Assembly: GCA_905235085.1 (NCBI GenBank)
Contig: CAJOKD010000007.1
Span: forward strand, 1 to 64,000
Origin: an uncultured Bacteroidales bacterium
Lineage (GTDB): Bacteria; Bacteroidota; Bacteroidia; Bacteroidales; UBA932
DNA: 64,000 nucleotides
Reading direction: 5' to 3'
Position 1 is the stretch's first letter. Every line of letters begins with the position of its first letter. Positions 26,758 to 35,453 of the stretch are shown in pieces. The translations under genes were made by a program, and so were the position numbers. Under the pieces are notes generated by a model. The model saw nothing but the letters and a program-made list of their open reading frames with translations, made no database searches and was not told where the DNA came from.

Positions 26758-27033
26758 TTATCGACGGAGACCGAGCTCCTTGATGATATTTCTGTATCTC
26801 TCGATGTCAGTCTTCTGGAGATAATCCAGGACCTGACGCCTTTTACCTACGAGGCGGAGAAGGGAACGACGAGTGACAACGTCCTTCTTGTTCTTCTTCA
26901 CGTGCTCCGTGAGGTGATTGATACGGTAGGAAAATAAAGCAACTTGACTCTCAGGTGAGCCGGTGTCTGTATTAGACTTCCCGTACTTAGCGAAAATCTC
27001 TTGCTTCTTGTCGGCTTGTAAATACTCTGCCAT
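26758..27033 (-). CDS. rpsO: 30S ribosomal protein S15
   Basis: 91 residues, normal for S15. [22 protein letters not shown] and [15 protein letters not shown] are diagnostic. It binds the central domain of 16S rRNA. A clear promoter lies about 60 bp upstream and a hairpin terminator follows. It is the first gene of an rpsO-pnp pair. Confidence 0.97.
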   Translation of the reverse strand: MAEYLQADKKQEIFAKYGKSNTDTGSPESQVALFSYRINHLTEHVKKNKKDVVTRRSLLRLVGKRRQVLDYLQKTDIERYRNIIKELGLRR

Positions 27034-27094
27034 TTTCGCAAAAAATTTTGTTTAATAATAGTTCCGCGCTTTCCGCACCACGCGAAAAAGCCTG

Positions 27095-27124
27095 CAAATA
27101 TACCTATAATTTTCAGAGAATCAA
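27095..27124 (-). promoter_or_regulatory. Promoter of rpsO
   Basis: Minus-strand TTG (27124-27122), 19-bp spacer, TATATTTG (27102-27095). Confidence 0.65.
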
Positions 27125-27678
27125 AAAATTCTGTATTTTCTCAACTCTTTTTCTTTCATTCTGTGGTCAGGGCACAGGCTTTCCAGGAGCGAGTGGAACT
27201 CTTGCCCGTGGTTCGGGAACTTCAGATGGCAGAGCTCGTGCAGGATAACGTAATCCCGAAGGTCCTCCGGCAGCCGCATCAAGTTGAGATTGAGGTTGAT
27301 ATTCCCTTTCCTCGAACAGCTTCCCCAGTTGGATACATTGTTCTTTATACGGACCTGGTTGTAGCTGAAGGAATATTTCTCCGCCAGGAATGCGAGACGT
27401 GCCGGGAGCCAGGCCTTGGCCTCCTTCCGGAGCCTTTCGGTTTCTTCAGGGGATATGCCACCCTCCCCGGCAGACTGTTCCTGCTGCCTGGCGATGGTTT
27501 TCAGCACCCATTCCTTGTTCTCCGTCAGGAATACCGCCGCCCTCCTGTACGAGCAATACCAAGGGATAGTGACCGTAACGCCCCGGCGCGGGTTCACACG
27601 GATCGAAATCCCGCGTGACCTGGGGTTCTTACGAACCGTGACCTTTCCTAACTCCGGATGCTCGATTATTCTCTGCAT
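27121..27678 (-). CDS. YgjP-like M48-type metallopeptidase (DUF45)
   Basis: 185 residues. The zincin motif HELCHLKFPNHGQEFH provides HExxH with a third ligand downstream, and NVSNWGSCSRKGNINLNLNLMRLP is typical of the YgjP/DUF45 family. These are cytoplasmic SprT/wss-like zinc metalloproteins, some neighbouring restriction genes; the physiological substrate is unknown. Its stop overlaps the rpsO -33 region, so rpsO transcription starts at the edge of this gene. Confidence 0.85.
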   Translation of the reverse strand: MQRIIEHPELGKVTVRKNPRSRGISIRVNPRRGVTVTIPWYCSYRRAAVFLTENKEWVLKTIARQQEQSAGEGGISPEETERLRKEAKAWLPARLAFLAEKYSFSYNQVRIKNNVSNWGSCSRKGNINLNLNLMRLPEDLRDYVILHELCHLKFPNHGQEFHSLLESLCPDHRMKEKELRKYRIF

Positions 27679-27710
27679 ATTGCGCTATGACTATCCGGTA
27701 ATAACTTGAA

Positions 27711-28664
27711 CTATCCGGTAATAACCTGCTCGTCGGCAGAAGGGATGATGTCGCAGTTGCCCTGAGGATCCTGCAGCTCGATCTTGCGTAGGTACAGGAC
27801 AAGCAGCGTGACGATCACGGCGCTGACGCAGAAGATGATGGCATATTGCGGGAGCGGGATGGCATCCACGAGGCTTTTGGCCTCCTTCAGGGAGTCACCT
27901 CCGAATTTCTGGGAGAGCACCGCGAAGGTATTGTTGGTGCAGTGCATCAGGATCGTGAGCTTGAGAGAGCCAGTGCGGTAGTATACATATCCCATAAGGC
28001 ATCCGATGATGAATGCAGTCACACCCTGCCAGATATTCCCGTGGATGGCGGCGAAGAACAACGCCGAAATCACGATTGCCAGAGCGGGGTTCATCCCTCT
28101 CGGCCTCTGGTTGAGGTCGCCACCCTTGTGCTCGTAGTTAAGCAGTCCGCGGAGGATCACACCCCTGCACATCCATTCCTCGAACAGCGGAGCGAAGATG
28201 CACATTGTCACCAGATTGACCCAAAGGGGACCGTTCATCATCTTCTCTATCTGTTCTATCATCGAGCCCTCGCTGTCAGGCAGGAAATGGTTCACGGCCT
28301 CCAGGATCATCCCGGCGGCGAGCATCCCGACTGCCACGAACAAGGCAAGGCCGGCACCGCCCATCTTGCCGAAGTGGTTGCTGTCCAGCTTGTAACCCCT
28401 GTCGAAGAAAGAATTCTTGCTGCTCTGGAGCCTTACGAATATGAACAGCGGGATGAACTGGATCGGATACATTATCAGCATCACGTATGACAGGTCCGCC
28501 ATTCCTCCGAACATCATCGGCATCGTTACCAGGGCTGCCAGGACCATTCCGACGAGGAACCATCCCAATACTGCGAAAAGACCACTTACGCCTGGAGTGT
28601 ACCAGGCGCAGGCGGACAGGAGGTCGAAATTCTTCTCGACCTTCCGTTTTTTGAAAAAAGGCAT
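27711..28664 (-). CDS. CPBP family intramembrane glutamic endopeptidase
   Basis: 317 residues, about eight transmembrane helices. The Abi/CPBP (Rce1-like) motifs are EEWMCRG (EExxxR), FFAAIHGN (FxxxH) and MHCTNN (HxxN). The family cleaves membrane-associated peptides or prenylated proteins and includes bacteriocin self-immunity proteins, but no bacteriocin gene is nearby. It lies 9 bp downstream of the nucleotidyltransferase gene on the same strand. Confidence 0.85.
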   Translation of the reverse strand: MPFFKKRKVEKNFDLLSACAWYTPGVSGLFAVLGWFLVGMVLAALVTMPMMFGGMADLSYVMLIMYPIQFIPLFIFVRLQSSKNSFFDRGYKLDSNHFGKMGGAGLALFVAVGMLAAGMILEAVNHFLPDSEGSMIEQIEKMMNGPLWVNLVTMCIFAPLFEEWMCRGVILRGLLNYEHKGGDLNQRPRGMNPALAIVISALFFAAIHGNIWQGVTAFIIGCLMGYVYYRTGSLKLTILMHCTNNTFAVLSQKFGGDSLKEAKSLVDAIPLPQYAIIFCVSAVIVTLLVLYLRKIELQDPQGNCDIIPSADEQVITG

Positions 28665-28673
28665 ATTCTTGAT

Positions 28674-29612
28674 TTATTTTTGCCAAAGAGGGGTAGGGTA
28701 TACGCCGTTGTCCACAAGTTCCTGGAACTTTGCGACTACGCCGGGACGGTCTTCCTTGTAGGTCACGCCGAACCAGCGGGAATCAGTGGTGAGGACCTCG
28801 CACTTGTAGCCGTTGTCCTTCATCATGATGTCGACAGCGTAAGGAATGTAGAACTCCTTCTTGAGTTCGTTGAGGTTTGCTTCGAGGAACTGTGTGAATA
28901 CAGCTTCGCTGAGCTTGAAGTAATCCGGGGTGAATCCCCACATATTCATAGAACAGAGGGCCTTGCCGTCGACCTCCACGTGCTCGGCACCGGTGACGGT
29001 GTTGTCGCCGTAGACCTTTCCGTCCTCTTCCTTGCCCACGTTGACGTGTTCTGCCACTCCTGTAAGATGCTTGTAATCATCGTAATAGCAAATTCCGCGG
29101 CTTACCTTGCCGTTCTCCGAAAGGGTATTCTCGAGCTCGAAGCCGACGATGCTGCAGACACCCTGCTTGCCTTCGTGTGCACGGAGCCAGTCACCCAGGA
29201 TCCTGAAGGAATCCTTGCCGTAATAGTCGTCTCCGTTGATGACTGCGAACGGTTCGTGGATCACGTCTTTTGCCATCAGCACCGCGTGGGCGGTGCCCCA
29301 CGGTTTCTGCCTCTCCGGATTCAGGGCGAAGCGCTCAGGAATCTTGTTGAGTTCCTGGATCACGAAATCGAACTCCAGCGGGGCGCCGTCAGGGCAGGTG
29401 ATGCCTGAATATTTTTCCTTCACGGTCTGTTTGAATTGCTCAAGGAAATACTCCCTGACAATATAGACCACCTTGCCGAAACCGGCGTTGACTGCGTCAT
29501 AGATCGAATAGTCGATGATGGTTTCGCCGCTAGGACCGAGTCTGTCCATCTGCTTGAGGCCGCCGTAACGGCTGCCCATACCTGCTGCAAGTACGAGAAG
29601 TGTTGGTTTCAT
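28674..29612 (-). CDS. Sugar-phosphate nucleotidyltransferase
   Basis: 312 residues. LAAGMGSRYGGLKQMDRLGPSGE is a variant of the NTP-transferase signature (GxGxR...K), and INGDDYYG holds the metal-binding Asp. The fold is that of GlmU/RmlA-type pyrophosphorylases, but there is no hexapeptide acyltransferase domain. The sugar cannot be predicted. The gene is divergent from the FtsB-like gene and precedes the CPBP protease gene. Confidence 0.82.
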   Translation of the reverse strand: MKPTLLVLAAGMGSRYGGLKQMDRLGPSGETIIDYSIYDAVNAGFGKVVYIVREYFLEQFKQTVKEKYSGITCPDGAPLEFDFVIQELNKIPERFALNPERQKPWGTAHAVLMAKDVIHEPFAVINGDDYYGKDSFRILGDWLRAHEGKQGVCSIVGFELENTLSENGKVSRGICYYDDYKHLTGVAEHVNVGKEEDGKVYGDNTVTGAEHVEVDGKALCSMNMWGFTPDYFKLSEAVFTQFLEANLNELKKEFYIPYAVDIMMKDNGYKCEVLTTDSRWFGVTYKEDRPGVVAKFQELVDNGVYPTPLWQK

Positions 29613-29645
29613 CTTGTAAAGTATTATTTAAGAATCATTATGCGG

Positions 29646-29674
29646 TTGTAATTGTACAAAAATAACTATTTTTG
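29646..29674 (+). promoter_or_regulatory. Promoter of the FtsB-like/purB unit
   Basis: TTG 29646-29648, 18-bp spacer, TATTTTTG 29667-29674; ATG 21 bp later. Confidence 0.5.
29657..29664 (-). promoter_or_regulatory. -7 box for the nucleotidyltransferase gene
   Basis: Minus-strand TATTTTTG, overlapping the divergent promoter of the FtsB-like gene. Confidence 0.4.
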
Positions 29675-29695
29675 CATTAATATCATTAATTGCCG

Positions 29696-30022
29696 ATGGG
29701 AAAGTTCAGGGATATCTGGAACAGGAACAATGACGGGAAGAATGCCGAGAAACGCTCTTTCATCCGTTATGCCATAATATCGACCGCAATATTCATCCTG
29801 CTGGTCGGTTTCCTCAACCAGAACAACATAGTCCGCTGGATCAGGGCCACCAACGAGATACGCCGCCAGAACAAGCAGATTGAACGCTACCAGGCGGAAA
29901 TCAAGGAGATGGACAGGCAGATCGAAGGACTGACCGGCAACCGGGACTCCCTGGAGAAGTTCGCCCGTGAGAACTTCGGCTTTTCCGAGCCAGGCGATGA
30001 TGTCTATGTCCTGGAAAAATAA
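29696..30022 (+). CDS. FtsB/DivIC-type septum formation initiator
   Basis: 108 residues from ATG 29696 (the upstream TTG is not needed). Layout is a short basic cytoplasmic N-terminus, one transmembrane helix (about 24-42), a coiled coil (about 50-85, NEIRRQNKQIERYQAEIKEM) and a C-terminal ENFGFSEPGDDVYVLE motif that is conserved in DivIC/FtsB proteins. It acts in the divisome at the inner membrane. purB follows after 6 bp, so both are likely on one transcript. Confidence 0.85.
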   Translation: MGKFRDIWNRNNDGKNAEKRSFIRYAIISTAIFILLVGFLNQNNIVRWIRATNEIRRQNKQIERYQAEIKEMDRQIEGLTGNRDSLEKFARENFGFSEPGDDVYVLEK

Positions 30023-30028
30023 CTGATT

Positions 30029-31390
30029 ATGGATTTCAACTCTCTTATGGCGGTTTCACCGGTGGACGGTCGATATTCCGCCAAGACCGCACCTTTGAGG
30101 CAGTATTTCAGCGAATTCGCATTCATCCGGAACAGAGTGAGGGTGGAGGTCGAGTACTTCATCGCTTTATGCGGGATTCCACTCCCTCAGCTTTCCGGCT
30201 TCGGAGAGGGGACCGGCAGGACCCGGGAAGAGCTTTTCGCCGCCCTTCGCGGCCTGTACGAGGGAATGACTCCGGAGGAGGCCCAGAAGGTCAAGGACAT
30301 AGAAAAGGTCACCAACCACGATGTAAAAGCTGTCGAATATTACATCAAGGAACAGTTCAAGGCCCTGGGCATAAGCCGCTGGCAGGAATTCGTCCATTTC
30401 GGCCTTACCTCCCAGGACATCAACAATACGGCCCAACCCCTTATGCTCAAGGAAGCCGTTGAGAATGAATATCTTCCAGCTCTTGAAGAAATAGTCGGCA
30501 TCCTTGCTGCCGATGCGGCGGAGTGGGAGGATATCCCGATGCTGGCAAAGACCCACGGACAGCCGGCCACACCTACCCGCCTGGGGAAGGAGATCAGGGT
30601 GTTCGTTTCCCGTCTCGAAGAACAGTTGAGGCAGCTTAGGCTTCTCTCCTATCCTGCGAAGTTCGGTGGAGCCACCGGAAATATGAACGCCCACAAGGTC
30701 GCATATCCGCAGATCGACTGGCCTTCGTTCGCCGATTCATTCGTCGCATCCCTGGGCTTGAAACGGTCCTTCCCGACCACCCAGATAGACCATTACGACA
30801 ACCTGGCCGCATTATTCGACTGTATGCGCAGGATCGGCACGATCCTGACCGATCTGTGCCGTGACATCTGGACTTACATATCGATGGAATATTTCCACCA
30901 GAAGGTAGCTCGCAACGAGGTAGGTTCTTCGGCTATGCCGCATAAGGTGAATCCGATCGATTTCGAGAATGCGGAAGGCAACCTCGGAATGGCGGATGCC
31001 GTATTCACTTTCCTGTCTATGAAGCTTCCTCTTTCAAGGCTGCAGAGGGACTTGACCGATTCCACGGTCCAGCGCAACGTCGGAGTCCCGGTGGCGCACT
31101 GCCTGATCGCTTTCGCCTCCTTGAAGAAAGGCTTGGGCAAGCTCATCCTGAACCGTCCGGCCATAGATGCGGATCTCCACAGGAACTGGGCCGTCGTAGC
31201 GGAAGCCATCCAGACCATCCTGCGCAGGGAGAATTATCCTAATCCATACGAAACGCTCAAGAACCTCACCCGGACGGGAGAAGCCGTCAGCGAGGAGACC
31301 ATAGCCCGGTTCATCTCCGGACTTGATGTAAGCGAAAGCGTCAAGGAAGAACTCCGTGCGATCACCCCGTGGAACTACACGGGATTCTAG
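30029..31390 (+). CDS. purB: Adenylosuccinate lyase
   Basis: 453 residues. The fumarase/aspartase signature GSSAMPHKVNPIDFENAEGN, the KTHGQPATPT segment and TSQDINNTA are present; length matches the E. coli-type enzyme. It catalyses two steps of purine synthesis: SAICAR to AICAR and adenylosuccinate to AMP. The stop overlaps the convergent BT_3928-like gene by 4 bp. Confidence 0.95.
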   Translation: MDFNSLMAVSPVDGRYSAKTAPLRQYFSEFAFIRNRVRVEVEYFIALCGIPLPQLSGFGEGTGRTREELFAALRGLYEGMTPEEAQKVKDIEKVTNHDVKAVEYYIKEQFKALGISRWQEFVHFGLTSQDINNTAQPLMLKEAVENEYLPALEEIVGILAADAAEWEDIPMLAKTHGQPATPTRLGKEIRVFVSRLEEQLRQLRLLSYPAKFGGATGNMNAHKVAYPQIDWPSFADSFVASLGLKRSFPTTQIDHYDNLAALFDCMRRIGTILTDLCRDIWTYISMEYFHQKVARNEVGSSAMPHKVNPIDFENAEGNLGMADAVFTFLSMKLPLSRLQRDLTDSTVQRNVGVPVAHCLIAFASLKKGLGKLILNRPAIDADLHRNWAVVAEAIQTILRRENYPNPYETLKNLTRTGEAVSEETIARFISGLDVSESVKEELRAITPWNYTGF

Positions 31391-32610
31391 AGAAGCAGGA
31401 GTACAGCGAATACATACAGGATGAAGCCCTGGAAACGGAGGCGTGACTTGGTGCTGGTGCGCAGCATCGATTCGGTCGGGTCGTCTCCGGTCATCTGGAG
31501 CATCTTTTCGTCTGAAGGAAGCTTGGAGGACGGATATTTCTCAATAAGCTGTCCGTCGCTGAACCAGGTGGCGCCGCCATTTGACCTGTTCAGGGTAATC
31601 AAGGTCTTGTAGTCAGCGAAATACAATGACTCCAGCAACTTCTCGCGCACTTCGGGCACGATGACCTCGAGGCTGTCGAAATCTTCCTTTGTGGTGGAGG
31701 CCAGGAGCAGGGGAGTGAAACCCGCAGCAGATGCTCCTTCCAGAAGGTCGGAAATCCTCGTCCAGCCGTCCCCCTTCATCTTGTCGGTGTCATATACGGA
31801 CACTGCCATCACGTTGCCCTCTGCAGCTTTTTCGTCGCAGTAGACGTCCAATGAGTCGTAGAAGGACAGGATGGGGACGTTGTCGTCGATTTCCGGTCCG
31901 TTCACCGTGATGTCCTCAGTCCTGACGAAAGTCCAGGTCGAGTCCGGCAGCTTGTCCAGGTCGAACACACCTTCCTGTCCGTTCTTCTCGTAAATGACCT
32001 TTGGCTTGCCGGTGCCCGTCTCTTCCTCCATTCCCTTGGATGCCAGCAGTTCGCTGCCCGGAGTGAAGGCGGTGTAATCTACCAGCGGGATGGACTTCAG
32101 TGAATATATGGTGAAGACTGCCAGCGATGCGGCGACCAGTAAGAACGAGACATATTTCCTTTTCCTGTTGACTCCGAAGTCCTTGTACGGCAGGAACGCA
32201 ATCAGCATCAGTATCAGCAGGCCGATGTTCTTGAGGAAAGTCTGGAGATTCGTGAGGTGGATCGCTTCGCCGAAGCAGCCGCAGTCCATAGGAGGATTGA
32301 ATATCGCCAGGAAAAGCGTCAGGATAGTGAAGAAGACGATCATCATCGATGTCAGGATGGCCACGAACTTCCTCCATACCCCACTGATCAACGCGGCTCC
32401 GAGCAGTGCTTCCAGCAGAGCCATTCCGACGCCGATGCCCTTGGCGGCAGGCATCAGGAATCTCAGGTGAAGGAAGCGGAGATACTCTTCTACGACGAGA
32501 CCGGCTCCGGTGGGATCCAGGAGCTTGAATATCCCCGCAAGGAGGAATACTACTCCGATGATGAAGGCGCACAGCCTTCTGAGCCTATGATGGAATGCGT
32601 TGTCTTTCAT
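31387..32610 (-). CDS. BT_3928-like membrane protein (DoxX/MauE-like domain)
   Basis: 407 residues. The N-terminal 160 residues form a DoxX/MauE-like four-helix membrane domain (VFLLAGIFKLLDPTGAG, then NPPMDCGCFGEAI). A periplasmic domain of about 200 residues follows and the chain ends in a C-terminal hydrophobic helix. MauE-like proteins support disulfide or redox chemistry, which fits the CGC motif, but the function in Bacteroidetes is unknown. It overlaps the tmk stop by 4 bp, so it is coupled to tmk. Confidence 0.75.
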   Translation of the reverse strand: MKDNAFHHRLRRLCAFIIGVVFLLAGIFKLLDPTGAGLVVEEYLRFLHLRFLMPAAKGIGVGMALLEALLGAALISGVWRKFVAILTSMMIVFFTILTLFLAIFNPPMDCGCFGEAIHLTNLQTFLKNIGLLILMLIAFLPYKDFGVNRKRKYVSFLLVAASLAVFTIYSLKSIPLVDYTAFTPGSELLASKGMEEETGTGKPKVIYEKNGQEGVFDLDKLPDSTWTFVRTEDITVNGPEIDDNVPILSFYDSLDVYCDEKAAEGNVMAVSVYDTDKMKGDGWTRISDLLEGASAAGFTPLLLASTTKEDFDSLEVIVPEVREKLLESLYFADYKTLITLNRSNGGATWFSDGQLIEKYPSSKLPSDEKMLQMTGDDPTESMLRTSTKSRLRFQGFILYVFAVLLLL

Positions 32611-33293
32611 TTCGCGGATATGTATTCGTCTATCACTGTCTTGACCTTTGCGAAGATGCTGTCCGGCGGAAGCATCCTGCCTTCAGGGTCGGAGCAGTCG
32701 ATGCGGATGAACCTCGGATCCAGGGAGGCCTGGCGTTCATAAATCGAGCGCACCCTCTTCTGGAATTCGATACTCGACTCGTGGATGTCCTTCGCTCCAT
32801 TTAGGTAATCCCTGTCGGAGCCCATCCTGGAATGCTCGAGACTGTTTTCCACGAACTCGATCGGAACGTCCAGGAATATGTTCAGGTCCGGCCTGGGCAG
32901 GTCGAAAGAGCCATATTCGGTGTTCAGGATCCATTCGCGGAGGTTTTCGCGTTCCTCAGGGTCGTCCAGCTTCGCGCACTGGTAGGCGATGTTGGAGTAG
33001 ACATACCTGTCCAGGAGCACTGTACCACCTTCGGACAGGGTCTGCTTGATCCCGGAGGCGGCGTGGTGCCTGTCCTCTGCGAACAGGAGGGCCACCAGCT
33101 GCGGATGGACAGACTCGTTCGAGCCGAAGTCTCCCCTCAGGAAACGGCTGATCAGGTCACCGTAGACAGGGGAGTCATATCTCGGGAAATGGATATACTC
33201 CAGATTGGAGCATAACCCCTCGAGATAGGCCTTCAGTTTCCTGACTTGGGTGGACTTCCCGGCCCCGTCCAAACCTTCCAGAACGACTAGCAT
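32607..33293 (-). CDS. tmk: Thymidylate kinase
   Basis: 228 residues from ATG 33293. P-loop LEGLDGAGKSTQ, the DRYVYSNIAYQ (DRY) motif and FLDVPIEF identify dTMP kinase, which makes dTDP for DNA synthesis. An in-frame TTG at 33311 is rejected because a -7 box lies just upstream of it. Confidence 0.93.
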   Translation of the reverse strand: MLVVLEGLDGAGKSTQVRKLKAYLEGLCSNLEYIHFPRYDSPVYGDLISRFLRGDFGSNESVHPQLVALLFAEDRHHAASGIKQTLSEGGTVLLDRYVYSNIAYQCAKLDDPEERENLREWILNTEYGSFDLPRPDLNIFLDVPIEFVENSLEHSRMGSDRDYLNGAKDIHESSIEFQKRVRSIYERQASLDPRFIRIDCSDPEGRMLPPDSIFAKVKTVIDEYISAK

Positions 33294-33315
33294 CGTGATA
33301 GTTTTTGTCAATCCG

Positions 33316-33323
33316 CAAAGATA
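33316..33323 (-). promoter_or_regulatory. -7 box for tmk
   Basis: Minus-strand TATCTTTG 23 bp before the ATG; divergent from the folP box. Confidence 0.45.
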
Positions 33324-33336
33324 TTCAATTTTTAAT

Positions 33337-33344
33337 TATTTTTG
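33337..33344 (+). promoter_or_regulatory. -7 box for folP
   Basis: TATTTTTG ending 8 bp before the folP ATG; implies a near-leaderless mRNA. Confidence 0.45.
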
Positions 33345-33351
33345 TGTGGAT

Positions 33352-34176
33352 ATGGAAAATAACGCAGGAAGAAATATTCGGATAATGGGGATCGCCAACA
33401 TCACAGGCGACTCCTTTTTCGCGGGCAGCAGGATGCTCGGGGCGGATGGCAGCCTTGCCGTCGATGCCTTCCGCCGGAGGGTTGAAGTGATGTTGGAAGA
33501 AGGAGCAGACATCCTGGATCTGGGAGCCTGTTCGACCCGTCCTGGATCCGACCCTGTTAGCGAGGAGGAGGAATGGAACCGGTTGGAACCGGCTCTCCGC
33601 ATCGTTGCCCGGGAATATCCGGACGTGAGCATCTCCATTGACACTTTCAGGCCGGAGATCGTACGCCGAGCATTCGGATTGGCAGGCAGGTTCATAGTCA
33701 ACGATATCAGCGGCGGTTGCGACGGAATGTGGAAGCTGCTCGGGGAGCTGAAGCTGCCTTATGTCGCTATGCATATGCGAGGGACGCCTGCCACGATGTC
33801 CAGTCTCACCGACTATCCTGACGGGGTGACGTCTGCTGTCAGGGAATTCTTCGAAGGTATCCGTACGAAGGCGGAGGCGTTCGGCGTGGACGAGTGGATC
33901 CTGGACCCGGGTTTCGGTTTTGCCAAGACGGTGGAACAGAACTGGCAGCTGCTCCGGGAAATGTCTGTATTCCAGTCTTTTGGCCGGCCTGTCCTGGCCG
34001 GCCTGTCGCGCAAGAGCTTCCTGTACAAGCCGCTTGGTATCACTCCGGAAGATGCCCTGCAGGCCACTTGTACGGCGAATTTCATCGCCCTCCTGAACGG
34101 AGCGGACATCCTCCGCGTCCACGACGTGAAAGATGCCCGCGAAACTGTCAGGCTGTACGGTCTGTACAAGGGATGA
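33352..34176 (+). CDS. folP: Dihydropteroate synthase
   Basis: 274 residues from ATG 33352. IMGIANITGDSFF (a variant of the MGVxNxTPDSF signature with Gly in place of Pro), DLGACSTRPGSDPVSEEEE and ISIDTFRPEIVRRA are the pterin- and pABA-site motifs. It condenses pABA with dihydropterin pyrophosphate in folate synthesis and is the sulfonamide target. The longer upstream frame reads across the tmk start and is rejected. Confidence 0.92.
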   Translation: MENNAGRNIRIMGIANITGDSFFAGSRMLGADGSLAVDAFRRRVEVMLEEGADILDLGACSTRPGSDPVSEEEEWNRLEPALRIVAREYPDVSISIDTFRPEIVRRAFGLAGRFIVNDISGGCDGMWKLLGELKLPYVAMHMRGTPATMSSLTDYPDGVTSAVREFFEGIRTKAEAFGVDEWILDPGFGFAKTVEQNWQLLREMSVFQSFGRPVLAGLSRKSFLYKPLGITPEDALQATCTANFIALLNGADILRVHDVKDARETVRLYGLYKG

Positions 34177-34201
34177 TGTTTTTTCTTAGGGATTATTACG
34201 C

Positions 34202-34209
34202 TATATTTG
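34202..34209 (+). promoter_or_regulatory. -7 box for the arginine deiminase gene
   Basis: TATATTTG 19 bp before the ATG; no -33 TTG at standard spacing. Confidence 0.4.
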
Positions 34210-34228
34210 CAGTCCGAATCAGATTGAT

Positions 34229-35437
34229 ATGGGATTTTGCAATGATAGCCGGCATTGTGACGTGAGGCAGGAGGGGTTCCCCCGGGCTGAGTGGTTGCCG
34301 GCGAAGGAGGTGCTGATGCACACCCCCGGAGAGGAAATCTTCGATGGGGTCATCCATTCAGCTGCGGGTCTGTTCGAGCGCTATTTCGACATCGACAAGG
34401 CCGCCGCGGAACATTTACACTATATTGAATTCCTTTCCGGCCTTGGGATCAAGGTCCACACTGTCGGAGGTATTCTCAATGAAGTCGATATCGACAGCCT
34501 GCGGACCCTGGCGGACACCGTGCTGACTTATGACATCTCCGGAGATCCCGGGGAAGATGCCGAGAAAACCGAAGCCTACAGGCAGGAAACCCTCCTGACG
34601 CTGAGCCGTGCCGACCTCATCCGTTGTATCCTTTTCAGACCAAAGGTGAAGCTGCATCATACCTGGAGCAATACGGGCTACGATGCCGAGTATATCCTCA
34701 AACCCTTGATGAACCTTTATTTCACCCGCGACCAGAGCATAACTACTCCACGCGGACACGTGATCTGCAGGATGAACAGTCCTCAGCGGGTGGCGGAAAC
34801 AGATGTGATCGAGTTGTGCTACGCCTATCTCGGGCGCCGTCCTATCCTTCGGATAAGCGGTGAAGGACGCCTTGAAGGAGGCGACTACATTCCTGCGGGG
34901 GATATCGGCTTCATCGGTTGCGGGATGCGTACCAATGATGAGGGAATTCGCCAGATGATGGAAGCCGACGCTTTCGGCCACGATACGGTCGTAGTTGTAC
35001 GGGACCACAAGTTCTGGCAGATGCAGATGCATCTGGACACCTATTTCGACATAATCGACCGCGATCTGTGCACAATGGTGAGGAGCCGTCTCGATGCGCA
35101 TCCCGGCGAGCCCGGATTCTTGACTTGCGACATCTGGTCGAGGTTGCCCGGAACGAAGGAATATTCCTTGGAAACCAAGGACTTGCGTTTTGCGGACTAC
35201 CTACGCGAAATCGGGATGGAGATCATTCCGATCGACACTGATGATGAAATGCACCACGCCAACAACTACCTCACGGTTTCACCGAGGAAGATCGTAGCGG
35301 TGAAAGGATATAGCAATAAGCTGAAACATCGTTTCCACGGTGCTGGAGTGAGTGTTGAAGATATCCCGCTCGACAATATAATCCGCGGCTACGGCGCAGC
35401 TCATTGCATGACCCAGGTGCTGTCCCGGGAATTCTGA
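34229..35437 (+). CDS. arcA: Arginine deiminase
   Basis: 402 residues, full length. Conserved guanidine-modifying enzyme motifs: FTRDQ (substrate Asp), EGGDYI, HLDTYFD (catalytic His/Asp) and the nucleophile Cys393 in AAHCMTQ. It hydrolyses arginine to citrulline and ammonia. No arcB, arcC or arcD is adjacent, so the role here could be ammonia release or acid tolerance, with later steps encoded elsewhere. Confidence 0.9.
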   Translation: MGFCNDSRHCDVRQEGFPRAEWLPAKEVLMHTPGEEIFDGVIHSAAGLFERYFDIDKAAAEHLHYIEFLSGLGIKVHTVGGILNEVDIDSLRTLADTVLTYDISGDPGEDAEKTEAYRQETLLTLSRADLIRCILFRPKVKLHHTWSNTGYDAEYILKPLMNLYFTRDQSITTPRGHVICRMNSPQRVAETDVIELCYAYLGRRPILRISGEGRLEGGDYIPAGDIGFIGCGMRTNDEGIRQMMEADAFGHDTVVVVRDHKFWQMQMHLDTYFDIIDRDLCTMVRSRLDAHPGEPGFLTCDIWSRLPGTKEYSLETKDLRFADYLREIGMEIIPIDTDDEMHHANNYLTVSPRKIVAVKGYSNKLKHRFHGAGVSVEDIPLDNIIRGYGAAHCMTQVLSREF

Positions 35438-35453
35438 GATCCTATTTCCTTGA

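Noticed and set aside
27711..28664. Bacteriocin immunity cassette around the CPBP protease
   Set aside because: No small precursor peptide, double-glycine leader or ABC exporter gene lies nearby.
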